Position numbers and translations under genes: made by a program
Notes under the pieces: generated by a model
The model's database searches: none
What the model was told of the DNA's origin: nothing
Seen by the model: the letters and a program-made list of their open reading frames with translations, nothing else
Origin: Cellvibrio sp. PSBB006
Lineage (GTDB): Bacteria > Pseudomonadota > Gammaproteobacteria > Pseudomonadales > Cellvibrionaceae
Assembly: GCF_002162135.1 (NCBI RefSeq)
Contig: NZ_CP021382.1
Location: forward strand, 682,001-746,000
Reading direction: 5' to 3'
Length of the DNA: 64,000 bases
Shown: positions 16,076 to 26,564 of the stretch, one piece after another
How positions within the stretch are numbered: position 1 is the stretch's first letter
Layout of the letters: each line of letters begins with the position of its first letter

Positions 16076-18851
16076 GGCGATAAACCTCCAGTTTACCCTT
16101 GCGGTCGTAGCGCACCGGGAAGAGCACCACCAACGCCTTACGGCTTTCACTGATCCACTCGCTACGGGTTCCATCTTTTGTGCGGGCCAGATTGATTTCG
16201 TAAAACTCGATGGCCTTTTCCTCGAACGGAAACGCCTGGTCCTCAATAAGAATATTGTATTGCTCCAACTGGTCACCGGTAAGGTGTTTTGGTCGCTCTG
16301 AGTCGAGCAGGGCGCTGGCGAAATGCTGGTAGATCTGACCGATAGCATAGGTTGATTCGGTCGTGATCTCTGGGTGGCTGTACACAGAGGCCTGACCATA
16401 GAGTGCGATGGCATCCTGCATTAACTTTTTCTTGATACGCAGGTTTTCTGTTAAGGGTTCTACCAAACGGCGAGCTGCAAATTGCTGGTGTTTTTGTTTT
16501 GCCAGATCCAGCGTGATGCGCGATGCAATAAAATTGGTGCGTTCCGTTTTATTATTCTTGCTGGCTTGTTTATCTGCCAATGCAATTTTCTCTTGCCAGA
16601 AAACCACCTTATCCTGTTCCCGTGTTTTTTCATAAAGCTGGGTTAATTTGTACATAGCTTCCATGTATTGCGGATACGGACGAGTGTAGGTATTGGCGTA
16701 AGTGCGATAGGAGCGAATAGCCGCCTCGTGATTGTTTTTAGACTCATACAGTTCTGCCGCCTGCCAGAGTGCCGCCATCTTCACATCCTGATTGTCTTCC
16801 TGGGCAGAAATCTGCTCAAACGCCTGCGCCGCTTTTGCCCCGTCACCAGCTTTTAAATACGCTGTCGACAACTGCCGGGTCGCATCTTTATTTAAAGCGT
16901 GTTTGGGAAATAATTGCTGGAATTGCTGAATGTAACCAATAGCGCCTTGCCATTGTTCATGTTTCATCGATAACGCAATGGCTTCATAGAGTGATGTCGG
17001 CGCTATCTCTGATGCCGGCACACGTTGCGCTACGCGCGCGTAATCCTGAATGCCGTCAGCCAAACGATTTTCTTTGATATTCAATTCCGCCTGCTGATAA
17101 ATCGCCAATGCCAGGTTATCGCTGATGCGTCGTTGTTGTTCCCGGCCAAGTGGTTGATCAAGCAAGTCGGCAAAGATGGTTTCTGCTTCTTTATGTTGTG
17201 CCAGTTTAAGATAAGCAAGACCTTTCAGCAGATTTGCCTCGTAGAGGGTGCCTTCAGCGGCACTGTCGGGTAGTGTGTTAGCTAATGCAATGGTTTCGGT
17301 ATAACGCTGATGATTAAAGGCCAGCTCCGCTGCGTGCAGAGCCACTTTTTGATAGCGCGGCTCGGTCTGGTAGAGCTGTGCCGAGGTCAATGCATATTGA
17401 ATATGCTTGTCCAACCATAGCGGATTGTTTTTGTCTGTCTCGTACAATTTATCGGACAGGACGATAGTTGCATAGGCGGCTTCCTTGTTCAGCACAATAT
17501 CACCGTCATACGCGGCCAGGGCGAAGTAGTGAATGGCATCCTGATGACGGTTTTCTGCAGCGAGTAACTCTGCATACAGTGTGTAAACCTTATCCTGTTG
17601 CGCGTAGGCCGTGTAGTGTTGCAGATAACGTTGATACCAGTTGTTCGCCTGGGCAAAGGCCGCCGCTTTTTTGGATTGTTGATAATCCTCCTGATGCCAG
17701 GCCGCCACCTGCAATAGATGGTTGCGCAGCGAGTCCGCAACTATTTTTTGCTCAGCGGCATTATCCGCAGTTTGCCAGTAGCTGCTGTCCGGTTGAAAAC
17801 GGTTGTAAACAACCTCCATGGTTTCCTGAAAGCGTGTCTTGAATTTGCCGAGTTTCCAGATGTCGATCTGTTGCAAATACGCGCGCGGCACTTTGGGCGA
17901 GTTGGGGTTGGCAGAAATAAATTCTTGCAAGGTTTCCGCTGCGTCAGAATAGCGCTCCTGCTTCAGGTAAATGTCACTGATAACCTTGTAGGTGTGATAG
18001 AGATACTGAAAATCAGCCTCGTCGGAAAAATAGTCTTGCAGAATCTCCGTGCTATCGAGGTTAGCAAAGGCTAAACCGATAGCGCGAAAGTATTCGTCAA
18101 ACTGATCTTTTTCACTGCTGGAGAGTGCATCAACATCGCCAAATTTATGATGCTTAAGTGCCGCAAGGTAATCGTCTGCCGCTTCAAGATAGAGCGCCTG
18201 CTTGTAACGTGCCCAGCCCCGTTTGAATAACGATCGCTCATAGAAAACGTCACCTACTGACGTGAAAATAGCTTCTGTGTAGGCATCTTCAGCGGTGATG
18301 TAATCGCCCTGAATAAAAGCATTTTCGCCAATGCGGAATTGGGCTTCGGCGTAATAGGGCGAGGCGGGGTAGGTTGCACACAATCGCTCAAGTGCCGCAA
18401 GGGACTCTTCGTGATGGCCAAGCTGATCATGGGTGCGAGCGAGCTGGTACAGGGTTTTATCGTTACCTTTGGCATCGGGATATTCACGCAACGAGGTTTC
18501 CAGCAGGCTCAGTGTTTTCTCCAAGGACTCCCGGTAAATACGGTCTTCGACGTCCGCCTGATCCTGAGTGTTTTTTACCAGGTCGTTGATACGTTTCATC
18601 TCCAACTCTGCCAGGCGATTAATGGCAGAGAGTCGCGACTTGTCATCAGCCGGCGCGGATTTAATGTAATTGTAATAAGCTTCCTTGATTTCCTCTTCGC
18701 TTTTCGGTTTAACAAAAACCTCGTTTTGTTCGACATTGTCACCCTGCACATCCAGCAGGCGCAGTGTTTCTTCCGGCTGCTGGGTGCTACATGCATGCAA
18801 GGTCAACAGCCCGGGTATCAGGAATAAAAAATAAGTAATGTTACGCATCAT
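16065..18851 (-). CDS. Large TPR lipoprotein
   Basis: The 928-residue protein has a lipoprotein signal ending LHAC (Cys21). The remainder is almost entirely helical TPR-like repeats (e.g. LYQLARTHDQLGHHEESLAAL, AEAQFRIGENAFIQGDYITA, RYSDAAETLQEFISANPNSP, AALWQAAELYESKNNHEAA), with YaiO/BamD-like and Tol-Pal YbgF-like spacing. It should face the periplasm, anchored in a membrane, as a long solenoid scaffold. Its ATG overlaps the upstream stop by 4 bp (ATGA), and its own end overlaps the small TPR lipoprotein. Comparable giant TPR proteins occur beside TolQ/ExbD/AgmX genes in other gammaproteobacteria (general knowledge, not tested here). Confidence 0.85.
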   Translation of the reverse strand: MMRNITYFLFLIPGLLTLHACSTQQPEETLRLLDVQGDNVEQNEVFVKPKSEEEIKEAYYNYIKSAPADDKSRLSAINRLAELEMKRINDLVKNTQDQADVEDRIYRESLEKTLSLLETSLREYPDAKGNDKTLYQLARTHDQLGHHEESLAALERLCATYPASPYYAEAQFRIGENAFIQGDYITAEDAYTEAIFTSVGDVFYERSLFKRGWARYKQALYLEAADDYLAALKHHKFGDVDALSSSEKDQFDEYFRAIGLAFANLDSTEILQDYFSDEADFQYLYHTYKVISDIYLKQERYSDAAETLQEFISANPNSPKVPRAYLQQIDIWKLGKFKTRFQETMEVVYNRFQPDSSYWQTADNAAEQKIVADSLRNHLLQVAAWHQEDYQQSKKAAAFAQANNWYQRYLQHYTAYAQQDKVYTLYAELLAAENRHQDAIHYFALAAYDGDIVLNKEAAYATIVLSDKLYETDKNNPLWLDKHIQYALTSAQLYQTEPRYQKVALHAAELAFNHQRYTETIALANTLPDSAAEGTLYEANLLKGLAYLKLAQHKEAETIFADLLDQPLGREQQRRISDNLALAIYQQAELNIKENRLADGIQDYARVAQRVPASEIAPTSLYEAIALSMKHEQWQGAIGYIQQFQQLFPKHALNKDATRQLSTAYLKAGDGAKAAQAFEQISAQEDNQDVKMAALWQAAELYESKNNHEAAIRSYRTYANTYTRPYPQYMEAMYKLTQLYEKTREQDKVVFWQEKIALADKQASKNNKTERTNFIASRITLDLAKQKHQQFAARRLVEPLTENLRIKKKLMQDAIALYGQASVYSHPEITTESTYAIGQIYQHFASALLDSERPKHLTGDQLEQYNILIEDQAFPFEEKAIEFYEINLARTKDGTRSEWISESRKALVVLFPVRYDRKGKLEVYRHDI

Positions 18852-20263
18852 TGGGTATCAAATAGTCGGGCCAGGCCAAAGCGCGATTGGCTGAGGTAGC
18901 TGTCAATAACGGTGCGTTTTTTGTCGAGTAGCGCGCGCACTTGTTCAAGATAGGTTTGGTTCAACCGACTAGCCAAGGCATCAACAGCCTTGTCTGTGCT
19001 GGTTGACAGCGGCTGTGTTTGCAAAAAGCTGAGTAGTTGTCGCCTGGTGTTTAGCGCTTGTAATGTCGGGTGATCGCGCAATTCTGCCTGCAAAACATCT
19101 CGCTGTTCCGGTGAGAGTTGTGCCGGATTCGCCATATTCCTGGACAGCGTGTTGTACAAATTCACCTGTTGTTCATAGTAGGTAATGGCTTCGGTATAGC
19201 TGGCGGATGCCGTTTTATTTTGTTTGAGCTGAACCAGAGAGAATGCACTTAACAGATAAGATTCAGCCACAGAGATATCATGCTCATCTTTCTTTTTTAA
19301 ATGATTGAATGCGTTGAGTGCACCGATAAAATCTTCCTGATGCAGCGCGGCTACACCTAGTCCCAATAACGCGCGATTTGCGTAGCCGCTGTTTAAGTGC
19401 ACATGACGGAAGCTCTCCCGTGCATCGCGATAAAACCCATGCTGTATTTGGGAAAACCCCAGCAGTGTGTACAAACGGTTTGCCATTTCATCTTTCGATG
19501 GCCCCACTTCAAGCGCATCTTTTATTGCAATGTGTGCATCGGTCCACCAGTCCTGGCGGATATATGCCACTGCCGTGTTAAGTTGAGCGATACGGTACTG
19601 TTCGGATTCCGGCTTTAACCGCGAGAAATATTCCACTGCCTTGCGGTGTTTTTTCTGATGCTGCAAGGCTGCCCCCATAATGATCTGGGCTTCATCAGCT
19701 TCCTTTTGCGACAAGGCATTGTTGATGTCAATTGCTTTTAACTCAGCGTAGGCATCTTGCCATTGGTGCGAGGACGCCAGATAGCGCGCGTACTCAAATT
19801 TGAGTCGTGCTTCTGCGTATTCATCACCGCTGCGTGCCGCCAACGCCAACAGATTTGTTGCCAACCCCGTTGCCTGGTGTTTGAACAGCAAGCGACCCAG
19901 AGTGGCGACCGATTTATCGCTGATATTATGTTGGACCAGCGGTATATTGGCTGCAATCAACAGAATAACCTGTGTGCTGTTGCCTGCCTCATCTGCGCGC
20001 GAAGTTTGACGCACCAATGCTGCGATATTTTTTTTATCGAGTACTAAGGTAGGATTCTTATTTGCCAGTTCCTGAAACGCGCTGGCACTGATGCGCTGAT
20101 AGTCATTATCCAGCGCTATCACTGCTGCGGTTTCTTGTGCTGACGATGCATGAGCCGGTAACCACCAGCAGATTACCAATAGATAGACGATGACACGCAA
20201 CAATGATTTAAGCGGCTGGTAGCGGATGCCAGTAGGAAAAACGAATTGGCGGTGGTTGTTCAC
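18848..20263 (-). CDS. Exported TPR protein
   Basis: The protein has a signal-like hydrophobic segment (LKSLLRVIVYLLVICWWLPAHASS) followed by TPR-type helical repeats (e.g. YAEARLKFEYARYLASSHQWQDA, DARESFRHVHLNSGYANRALLGLGVAA, DISVAESYLLSAFSLVQLKQN) and a C-terminal coiled-coil-like region. The frame is open to 20374, but only from a TTG. The more likely starts are GTG 20263 (used here, 471 residues) or ATG 20293; none has a strong ribosome-binding site. It is the first gene of a four-gene TPR operon and follows tssH by about 140 bp in the same direction, so it may be partly read from the T6SS operon. It has no lipobox, so it is probably soluble in the periplasm. Confidence 0.75.
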   Translation of the reverse strand: MNNHRQFVFPTGIRYQPLKSLLRVIVYLLVICWWLPAHASSAQETAAVIALDNDYQRISASAFQELANKNPTLVLDKKNIAALVRQTSRADEAGNSTQVILLIAANIPLVQHNISDKSVATLGRLLFKHQATGLATNLLALAARSGDEYAEARLKFEYARYLASSHQWQDAYAELKAIDINNALSQKEADEAQIIMGAALQHQKKHRKAVEYFSRLKPESEQYRIAQLNTAVAYIRQDWWTDAHIAIKDALEVGPSKDEMANRLYTLLGFSQIQHGFYRDARESFRHVHLNSGYANRALLGLGVAALHQEDFIGALNAFNHLKKKDEHDISVAESYLLSAFSLVQLKQNKTASASYTEAITYYEQQVNLYNTLSRNMANPAQLSPEQRDVLQAELRDHPTLQALNTRRQLLSFLQTQPLSTSTDKAVDALASRLNQTYLEQVRALLDKKRTVIDSYLSQSRFGLARLFDTQ

Positions 20264-20366
20264 GCCGCGTCCGTGGGTGTGATTGATTAACATAAGGGCA
20301 CAAATAAACAGTAGCTGTAGAGGATAGTCATTAACGGTTGCATGCAGTTGGGTTACAGGCCAAGCC

Positions 20367-20393
20367 GCCACCAACAGTGAGCCTGTTGGTGGC
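20367..20393. terminator. Strong hairpin between tssH and the TPR operon
   Basis: A perfect 11-bp stem (GCCACCAACAG/CTGTTGGTGGC) with a 5-nt loop starts 12 bp downstream of the tssH stop. There is no T-run on the minus strand, so termination would be partial or would need another factor. It may also stabilise the 3' end of the T6SS transcript. Confidence 0.5.
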
Positions 20394-20404
20394 GAGCCAC
20401 GGAT

Positions 20405-23092
20405 TTACTCAATGTTATAGCTAAAACCGCCTTCTTCTGTTGCACCGATGTGAATCTTTTGAATGTCTTCATTGTTGGCCATCCGTGCCAGACATTCTGC
20501 GGCTATCGCCGGTAGCATCGTGCGCGTCAGGATGTTTTCAATATTGCGCGCGCCGGTATCCACTTCCTGGCTGCGTGCGACAATATTCAATAACACATCC
20601 TCATCGTAACTGAATTCCGCATTGTAATGCTCTTTGACGCGTTTCTTGATGCGGTTCATGTTGATCACACAAATCTTCATCAGATCTTCATCGCCCAAAG
20701 GATAGTAAGGGATGACGGTGGTGCGTCCCAGAAATGCCGGTTTGAAATAACGCAACAATTGCGGGCGGAAGTTATCCAACAATACTTCTGGATCAGGTTT
20801 TTCCTCTTGCGCTGCACACATTGCACGAATGTGTTCTTCGCCGGCATTAGACGTCATGATGATAACGGTGTTGCGGAAGTCGATATCGCGGCCTTCACCA
20901 TCTTTAATGGTGCCTTTGTCGAACAGGTTATAAAAAATATCCTGCACGCCGGGGTGGGCTTTTTCCATCTCATCTAACAATACTACGCTGTAAGGTTTAC
21001 GTCGCACTGCTTCGGTCAGCACACCACCTTCGCCGTAACCTACATAACCGGGTGGTGAGCCCAGCAGCATGGAAACTTTGTGCTCTTCCTTAAATTCCGA
21101 CATATTGATGACGGTAATATTTTGTTCGCCGCCGTAAAGAATGTCCGCCAGCGCCAAAGCCGTTTCGGTTTTACCCACACCGCTCGAACCCACCATAAAG
21201 AACACACCAATAGGCTTACGCGGATCAGTCAAACCTGCACGGGATGTGCGAATACTTTGCGCAATAGCTTCCAGCGCATGGGGTTGTCCGATTACACGCT
21301 CGCCCATGACGTTTTGTAATTCCAGCACGGCTTTGATTTCGTTGGAAACCATCTTGCCTACGGGGATGCCGGTCCAGTTAGCCACAACTTCGGCGATAGC
21401 CTGGCTATTGACGTTAACCTGGATCATAGGCGTCTCGCCTTGTAACTCTGCCAACTCCTCGCGCAGTTTATGCAGGGATTCTTTCACTTTTGCCAGGTCT
21501 TCATCGCTCAATGCTTGCGGTGCTTTCGGGTCCTTGGCTTTCTCCGGGCTCAGGTTGCGTGCATGGAAGTCATCTTCAATTTGTTTTTGCAGCGCGTGGA
21601 TTTCTTTAACTTTTTCCGCTTCCTTATGCCACTGCGCTTCCTGTTCCACTAAATGGGTTTGTAAACTGTCTTTTTCTGCAATCAGTTGTGCAATACGTTC
21701 TTCACAATTGCCCAGCGATGCATTTTCGCGGCCGAGGGATTGGATAGTCGCTTCGCATTGGGTAATACGACGGCGTGTGTCTTCAATTGCTGCCGGTGTT
21801 GCGCTTTGACTGAGCGCGACGCGGGCGCAGGCGGTGTCCAGCAGGCTGACAGATTTATCGGGCAATTGGCGGGCGGTAATGTAACGACTGGAAAGTCGCA
21901 CAGAGTCCACAATCGCTTCGTCGATAATGCGCACGCGGTGGTGGTTTTGCAGCATTTCAGAGATGGCGCGCATCATATTGATGGCTTTCTCTTCGCTGGG
22001 CTCCTCGATTTTTACTACCTGAAAACGACGGGTCAGTGCCGGGTCGCGTTCGAAATACTTTTTATATTCAGCCCAGGTTGTTGCGGCGATAGTGCGCAAT
22101 TCTCCGCGAGCCAAAGCAGGCTTCAACAGGTTTGCGGCATCACCTTGGCCTTCTTTACCGCCAGCGCCGATCAAGGTGTGAGCCTCATCAATAAACATGA
22201 TGATGGGTTCCGGGGACGCTTTCACTTCGGCAATGACAGACTTCAATCGATTTTCAAATTCACCCTTAACACTCGCACCAGCTTGCAACAAACCCAGATC
22301 GAGGCTGCGAATTGTGACGTTTTTTAATTGATCAGGTACATCGCCCGAGGCTATACGCAATGCAAAGCCTTCTACAACAGCGGTTTTTCCCACACCGGCT
22401 TCACCGGTGAGGATAGGGTTGTTTTGGCGACGGCGGATCAGAATATCAATAATTTGACGCACTTCTTCATCGCGCCCCAACACGGCATCGATCTTGCCGC
22501 TTTTGGCCGCTTCCGTCAGGTTAACGGTAAATTTATCCAGCGCGGGCGACTTGCTGGGTGCACCCATGGCCGGCGCATCACCGGAGGATGTATCACCAAC
22601 GTTTGAACTTCTTGATTCGGTGGTGGTGCCGACGATGGCCCGAACCACATCACGCAGAGATTCCGGCAGTATTTTTTTCAGCTCACCGGAGGTGGCTTCG
22701 GTTGCGCGACGCAAATTTTCATCGAGCATCAAGGCTGCGAGAATATGTGCAGACGTGGCTTTACTATGGCCATACTCCACAGAGGCCAGCATCCAGGCAT
22801 TTTTTGCCAGGTCGACGATGGTAGGGGAAAGGGCAGGGGCGCGGGAATTGCCCGCTTTGATGATGTCCAGTTCGCGATTCAACTGCCGAACCAGATTACC
22901 TGGATTGACCTCAAATTTTTCCAGTATCAGAAGCAAATCGCTGTCAGGAATTTCAAGTAACTTTAACAGCCAATGCTCGATTTCAACGTTGTAGTGCGTG
23001 CGTGACAAACAAAGCCCGGCGGCTCCCTCAAGTGCATTACGACAGGGCTCGTTGAGCTTACCTACCAGAGATTTGAGATCTATGCTGATCAT
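20405..23092 (-). CDS. tssH: T6SS AAA+ unfoldase ClpV/TssH
   Basis: The 895-residue protein begins with a Clp-N domain ([34 protein letters not shown]). Two AAA+ modules follow: Walker A GEAGVGKT and Walker [14 protein letters not shown] in the first, then a coiled-coil middle region (~410-530), and Walker [17 protein letters not shown] with [12 protein letters not shown] in the second. The C-terminus has the ClpB-type small domain. This is ClpV, which disassembles the contracted TssBC sheath in the cytoplasm so that subunits can be reused. The N-terminus of about 160 residues and the gene's place at the end of tssA-B-C-C2-E-F-G-H fit ClpV rather than housekeeping ClpB. Confidence 0.95.
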   Translation of the reverse strand: MISIDLKSLVGKLNEPCRNALEGAAGLCLSRTHYNVEIEHWLLKLLEIPDSDLLLILEKFEVNPGNLVRQLNRELDIIKAGNSRAPALSPTIVDLAKNAWMLASVEYGHSKATSAHILAALMLDENLRRATEATSGELKKILPESLRDVVRAIVGTTTESRSSNVGDTSSGDAPAMGAPSKSPALDKFTVNLTEAAKSGKIDAVLGRDEEVRQIIDILIRRRQNNPILTGEAGVGKTAVVEGFALRIASGDVPDQLKNVTIRSLDLGLLQAGASVKGEFENRLKSVIAEVKASPEPIIMFIDEAHTLIGAGGKEGQGDAANLLKPALARGELRTIAATTWAEYKKYFERDPALTRRFQVVKIEEPSEEKAINMMRAISEMLQNHHRVRIIDEAIVDSVRLSSRYITARQLPDKSVSLLDTACARVALSQSATPAAIEDTRRRITQCEATIQSLGRENASLGNCEERIAQLIAEKDSLQTHLVEQEAQWHKEAEKVKEIHALQKQIEDDFHARNLSPEKAKDPKAPQALSDEDLAKVKESLHKLREELAELQGETPMIQVNVNSQAIAEVVANWTGIPVGKMVSNEIKAVLELQNVMGERVIGQPHALEAIAQSIRTSRAGLTDPRKPIGVFFMVGSSGVGKTETALALADILYGGEQNITVINMSEFKEEHKVSMLLGSPPGYVGYGEGGVLTEAVRRKPYSVVLLDEMEKAHPGVQDIFYNLFDKGTIKDGEGRDIDFRNTVIIMTSNAGEEHIRAMCAAQEEKPDPEVLLDNFRPQLLRYFKPAFLGRTTVIPYYPLGDEDLMKICVINMNRIKKRVKEHYNAEFSYDEDVLLNIVARSQEVDTGARNIENILTRTMLPAIAAECLARMANNEDIQKIHIGATEEGGFSYNIE

Positions 23093-23137
23093 CGTTCTAT
23101 CCTTACCAATGTTAAATGAAGTCGGATGTGTGCCGGT

Positions 23138-24265
23138 TTATTTCAAGCGGTTGGCCGACACGGTAATTTTTAGCGTTTCATTGTTATCCTGGACTGGTTT
23201 GTCGCTGGTAGACAACCAGGTATTCCAACCAATAATCGGGCTGGGATTTTTACTCAAGGTAATCTTCTTGGGAATATCCTTGCGCTTTACTTCAATGATG
23301 AAATCGTAATCCCGTTCAATGCCCACGTACATCCGTACCATATCGTTGAGCGCGCGCAGGGCTTTGGTCCCGGGCGCAAAACGATAGAACTGCTCACGAT
23401 TGAGCGGCCCCAGGGAAATACGGATTTTCCCCTGCGCAAACCACCCCTTGTGGCCCACCATGGCGGATTGGCCCAGGCGAGCGTTTTGCCCTTTGGGCAT
23501 CATCCGGGAGGCGAGGCGAGTGCGAATATCAGGAATCAGTTCCTGCCACTGCCCCACAAACTCCTGAATCTTTACGGGAATATCGAAGTAATCCTGCAAT
23601 ACCTGCTTTAAGCCGCTGGCAGTCCGTACCTGCTGCGTCAGCAAGCCGCTGTAAAATAATAACGACTCGTCCTTTATTTGCAATCGCCCGGTTAAACCTT
23701 GTGTACCCAAACCAATTAAAGACAAGAGCGCCTGCGTGTGGGTATCGCGCGTCTTTTTGCTTCCGTTTGCCATCTTCTTTCGTTCATATTCAATCGGCAG
23801 GTAATACTTGGTGCCCGCCTGATAAAACAGCGAAATGATGCGATGGTTGAAGAGGTCCAGAAAATGGACAAGGGATTCATCTTTCTTTTTAAGTCGTTGC
23901 AGGATTAATTCAGTGTAGTGGTAGGGCATTACTCCGATGCTGCCGGTCAAACCCATGAAATTCGTTTGCATGCGCCACGAAGGACCCGGGCCGGTTCCAC
24001 TGTGACGCACGATGTTATGAACTTCTGCCTCAGGGAATTTAAAACTGGACTGGGTTTGCAGGCGAATGGTTTCCGTGGCAGGAGGCACAAAGCTGGCAAT
24101 AGAATTACGTGCGCCGAGTACGCGGGTGCCAGGCGTCAGTGTGCGTGACTCCCACAATGCAGCTCGTTCCAATAAGCGCACCGCCTGATAAAACGAATAG
24201 GCGTGCGGTGAACGAAGCAGTTGCTCAACTACAGCAGAATTTTTTCGCCGGCTCGGGGTGGACAT
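23138..24265 (-). CDS. tssG: T6SS baseplate protein TssG
   Basis: The 375-residue protein has the TssG/ImpH hallmarks: an N-terminal LLRSPHAYSFYQAVRLLER, IRLQTQSSFKFPEAEV, NFMGLTGSIGVMPYHYTELIL and a late LGPLNREQFYRFAPG. TssG binds TssF and TssE (baseplate wedge) in the cytoplasm and helps dock the baseplate on the membrane complex. The start at 24265 overlaps tssF by 37 bp, with GAAGG upstream, which suggests translational coupling. Length is typical for the family (330-380 residues). Confidence 0.94.
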   Translation of the reverse strand: MSTPSRRKNSAVVEQLLRSPHAYSFYQAVRLLERAALWESRTLTPGTRVLGARNSIASFVPPATETIRLQTQSSFKFPEAEVHNIVRHSGTGPGPSWRMQTNFMGLTGSIGVMPYHYTELILQRLKKKDESLVHFLDLFNHRIISLFYQAGTKYYLPIEYERKKMANGSKKTRDTHTQALLSLIGLGTQGLTGRLQIKDESLLFYSGLLTQQVRTASGLKQVLQDYFDIPVKIQEFVGQWQELIPDIRTRLASRMMPKGQNARLGQSAMVGHKGWFAQGKIRISLGPLNREQFYRFAPGTKALRALNDMVRMYVGIERDYDFIIEVKRKDIPKKITLSKNPSPIIGWNTWLSTSDKPVQDNNETLKITVSANRLK

Positions 24266-26064
24266 TTCTTAAGATAGCCTTCTTTGTTGTTACGTTTTAC
24301 CAGTACACGCGTAAAAGAATTGATAGAGCAGTAAAGTCCAAAAAAATGCTCCAATACTGAAGCAAACAAGTAGCTGCTACTGCCGGATGACAGTGCGTCA
24401 TCAATCACAATTTCAATCTCAATACCGCGACAGAGTGTGGCGTGGCCATCAATATTCAAGGGCGCGCTGACAGGGCGTGCATTGAGTGATTTGATGGATT
24501 CGATCAATGCTCGTGTGGCTGAGGATTCTTTGAAATCATAAAGACGCAGGATTTCTTTCATGGCCTCCGTTGCATCGTTGCCGCCAGTGATAGATAAATG
24601 ATTCAGATTCAGGTGCGAGAGCAATCGCCAACGAGCGCCATCCCGCAAGGGTGGTCTTATGGTCGCGGTTGGTTGTGTTAAACATCGAATACGTTCGCAG
24701 GGTGGCGCACCATTCACGCATTGCAACTTCGGCTGGTCCAGGTTAAACGGCAGCTTTGATGGCAAATCACGGTTGCTGCAGGTGGTATCGATAATCAGGG
24801 TGCGATCATCGGGTACGTTGGGATTGAATTGCAGATCGACCAGGTTTAAAAAAACATCCGTGCCTTCGTCGCGTTCCAGATAGTTTAATTTGGCGTGGCG
24901 ACGTGCTGCAAACCAGAATGCGTGATTGTCATTATCCTGATGTTCATGCTTAAGCCCATAAAAAGGCAGGTATTCTTTCTTCTCGCCTGAGGAGGTGGAA
25001 GCCACGACTTTATCCACTGAATGCACTTCGTAACCCAGTGGGCGTCGGGTGTCAGCGACTACCTGATATTCCAGTCGGGTGTGATCAATCTTGATAGGAT
25101 CTGCGCGATGATTGAAAAGGTTCACCACCGGCGTACATCCCATGACAAAGGTGTCGGCAGAGATGTTGTGCTCCAGTTCCACATCTGAACTGTTTAAATA
25201 AATATAAAGATTAAGCTCATTGGTCGCATCGTCAGGTAGCGCTTCCGCCAAGCCCTGAATATCGATGAACATATATTTTTCCGGAAAGACAAAAAATTCC
25301 GTGAGTAAACGGTAGCCAACAAATGACGAGGGGGGGTAGGGGAAAATGCCTTCCTCACTGCCGAAGCCAACGGCCTTGATAACATCTTTGCCAAGGTAAA
25401 CAGGAGCGGTATCGGTTTCCGAGGTTGTCAGCACAATATTATGACATTCATTCAACAACATCTCATACAACGGATGAATGTGCTGTGACTGGCCTTTGAG
25501 ATAAAAACGCAACCGATCCGGACGCAGTTCATGAAGGTTAATATCGTTGTTAAAAGTCTTCAGTCGCAAGCGCAGCACACCACCGGCTCCACGTACGGAG
25601 GAAGAACCCGGCGTGCTGAAAGGGCGCCCGATTAAATTAGCGTCCACCACGGACAGCGGCAACAGTTCGGTGTTATAAACGGTGGAAAAACGACAATTTT
25701 CGCCTTGAAATTGCTCGGTTTCCAGCAAGGTATTTTTAGGCAATTGGTAGCTTGCATCGAGTTGTTCATCATCTGCAACGAACTGCACGATAGCCATGGA
25801 TGGAATCGGACGCTGGTAATGGGGAAATAAAATCGTCAGCAGTGCATCGCTCAACTCGGGGAAATCGTCATCCAGCTTGTGCTGAATACGCGCATTGAGA
25901 TAGGCGAAGCTTTCGATCAGCCGCGAAACATGCGGGTCTTCAATCGTTTCAGAGCTGATGCCGAGGCGGCCGGCAATTTTGGGATGCTCTTTGGCAAACT
26001 CGGCGCCCATCTGCCGAATAAAAGCCAGCTCTTTTTCGTAGTACGGAAGTAACTCATCAGCCAT
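24229..26064 (-). CDS. tssF: T6SS baseplate protein TssF
   Basis: The 611-residue protein starts MADELLPYYEKELAFIRQMGAEFAKEHPKIA, the standard TssF/ImpG opening. It continues with DPHVSRLIESFAYLNARIQHKLDDDFPELSDALL, and later the conserved ITGGNDATEAMKEILRLYDF and FSRV-like ends. TssF forms the wedge of the phage-like baseplate with TssG, TssE and TssK. It overlaps tssE by 8 bp upstream and tssG by 37 bp downstream, consistent with stoichiometric expression. Confidence 0.95.
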   Translation of the reverse strand: MADELLPYYEKELAFIRQMGAEFAKEHPKIAGRLGISSETIEDPHVSRLIESFAYLNARIQHKLDDDFPELSDALLTILFPHYQRPIPSMAIVQFVADDEQLDASYQLPKNTLLETEQFQGENCRFSTVYNTELLPLSVVDANLIGRPFSTPGSSSVRGAGGVLRLRLKTFNNDINLHELRPDRLRFYLKGQSQHIHPLYEMLLNECHNIVLTTSETDTAPVYLGKDVIKAVGFGSEEGIFPYPPSSFVGYRLLTEFFVFPEKYMFIDIQGLAEALPDDATNELNLYIYLNSSDVELEHNISADTFVMGCTPVVNLFNHRADPIKIDHTRLEYQVVADTRRPLGYEVHSVDKVVASTSSGEKKEYLPFYGLKHEHQDNDNHAFWFAARRHAKLNYLERDEGTDVFLNLVDLQFNPNVPDDRTLIIDTTCSNRDLPSKLPFNLDQPKLQCVNGAPPCERIRCLTQPTATIRPPLRDGARWRLLSHLNLNHLSITGGNDATEAMKEILRLYDFKESSATRALIESIKSLNARPVSAPLNIDGHATLCRGIEIEIVIDDALSSGSSSYLFASVLEHFFGLYCSINSFTRVLVKRNNKEGYLKKCPPRAGEKILL

Positions 26065-26551
26065 GTTTTGACTCTTCTACATTGACAGTGCGTGAGACCG
26101 GATCGAGGACCGAATCGAAGATCACGATCTCCGGCGCCGGATCGGCATAAAGTGTCGCGTCGATCCTGAATCTCAGGGTTCTGTCAGTGTTATCTTTGTT
26201 ATCGACGTGGTTCACTTTTACTGTTTTAAATCGTGGCTCGTAATCACGCAGAATTTTTTCCAGGTGACGGGTGAAATTCCGTTTCTTTTCGGTATCCGCA
26301 ATATTCACGGTGGCCAGATCCGGCAGCCCGTAATTTAACAGGGATAACTCCAGTTGCGTGAACTCTTCCGGCGGTTCGACCATGCGGTAGCGCGTGTTCA
26401 ACAGATTTTCCAGATCACGTTTGACACTGTTGCGCAATTCGCGCAGGTGTTGGTGGCGGTTCTTGTCCGCTTCCACTTGAATGTGGGGCTCGTCATCCAG
26501 CAAACGATCCAGGATTGACGGGCGCAATTCTTTCTTTTTATCGACGCGCAT
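26057..26551 (-). CDS. tssE: T6SS gp25-like baseplate protein TssE
   Basis: The 164-residue protein has the gp25 fold: LRELRNSVKRDLENLLNTR (the conserved Arg-rich helix), a central LLNYGLPDLATVNI and a C-terminal strand region RFRIDATLYADPAPEIVIFDSVLDP. The opening LRPSILDRLLDDEP is characteristic of TssE. It is the phage T4 gp25 homologue that starts sheath assembly at the baseplate. It lies 13 bp after the second tssC-like gene. Confidence 0.93.
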   Translation of the reverse strand: MRVDKKKELRPSILDRLLDDEPHIQVEADKNRHQHLRELRNSVKRDLENLLNTRYRMVEPPEEFTQLELSLLNYGLPDLATVNIADTEKKRNFTRHLEKILRDYEPRFKTVKVNHVDNKDNTDRTLRFRIDATLYADPAPEIVIFDSVLDPVSRTVNVEESKHG

Positions 26552-26564
26552 ACGTTGTCAACCC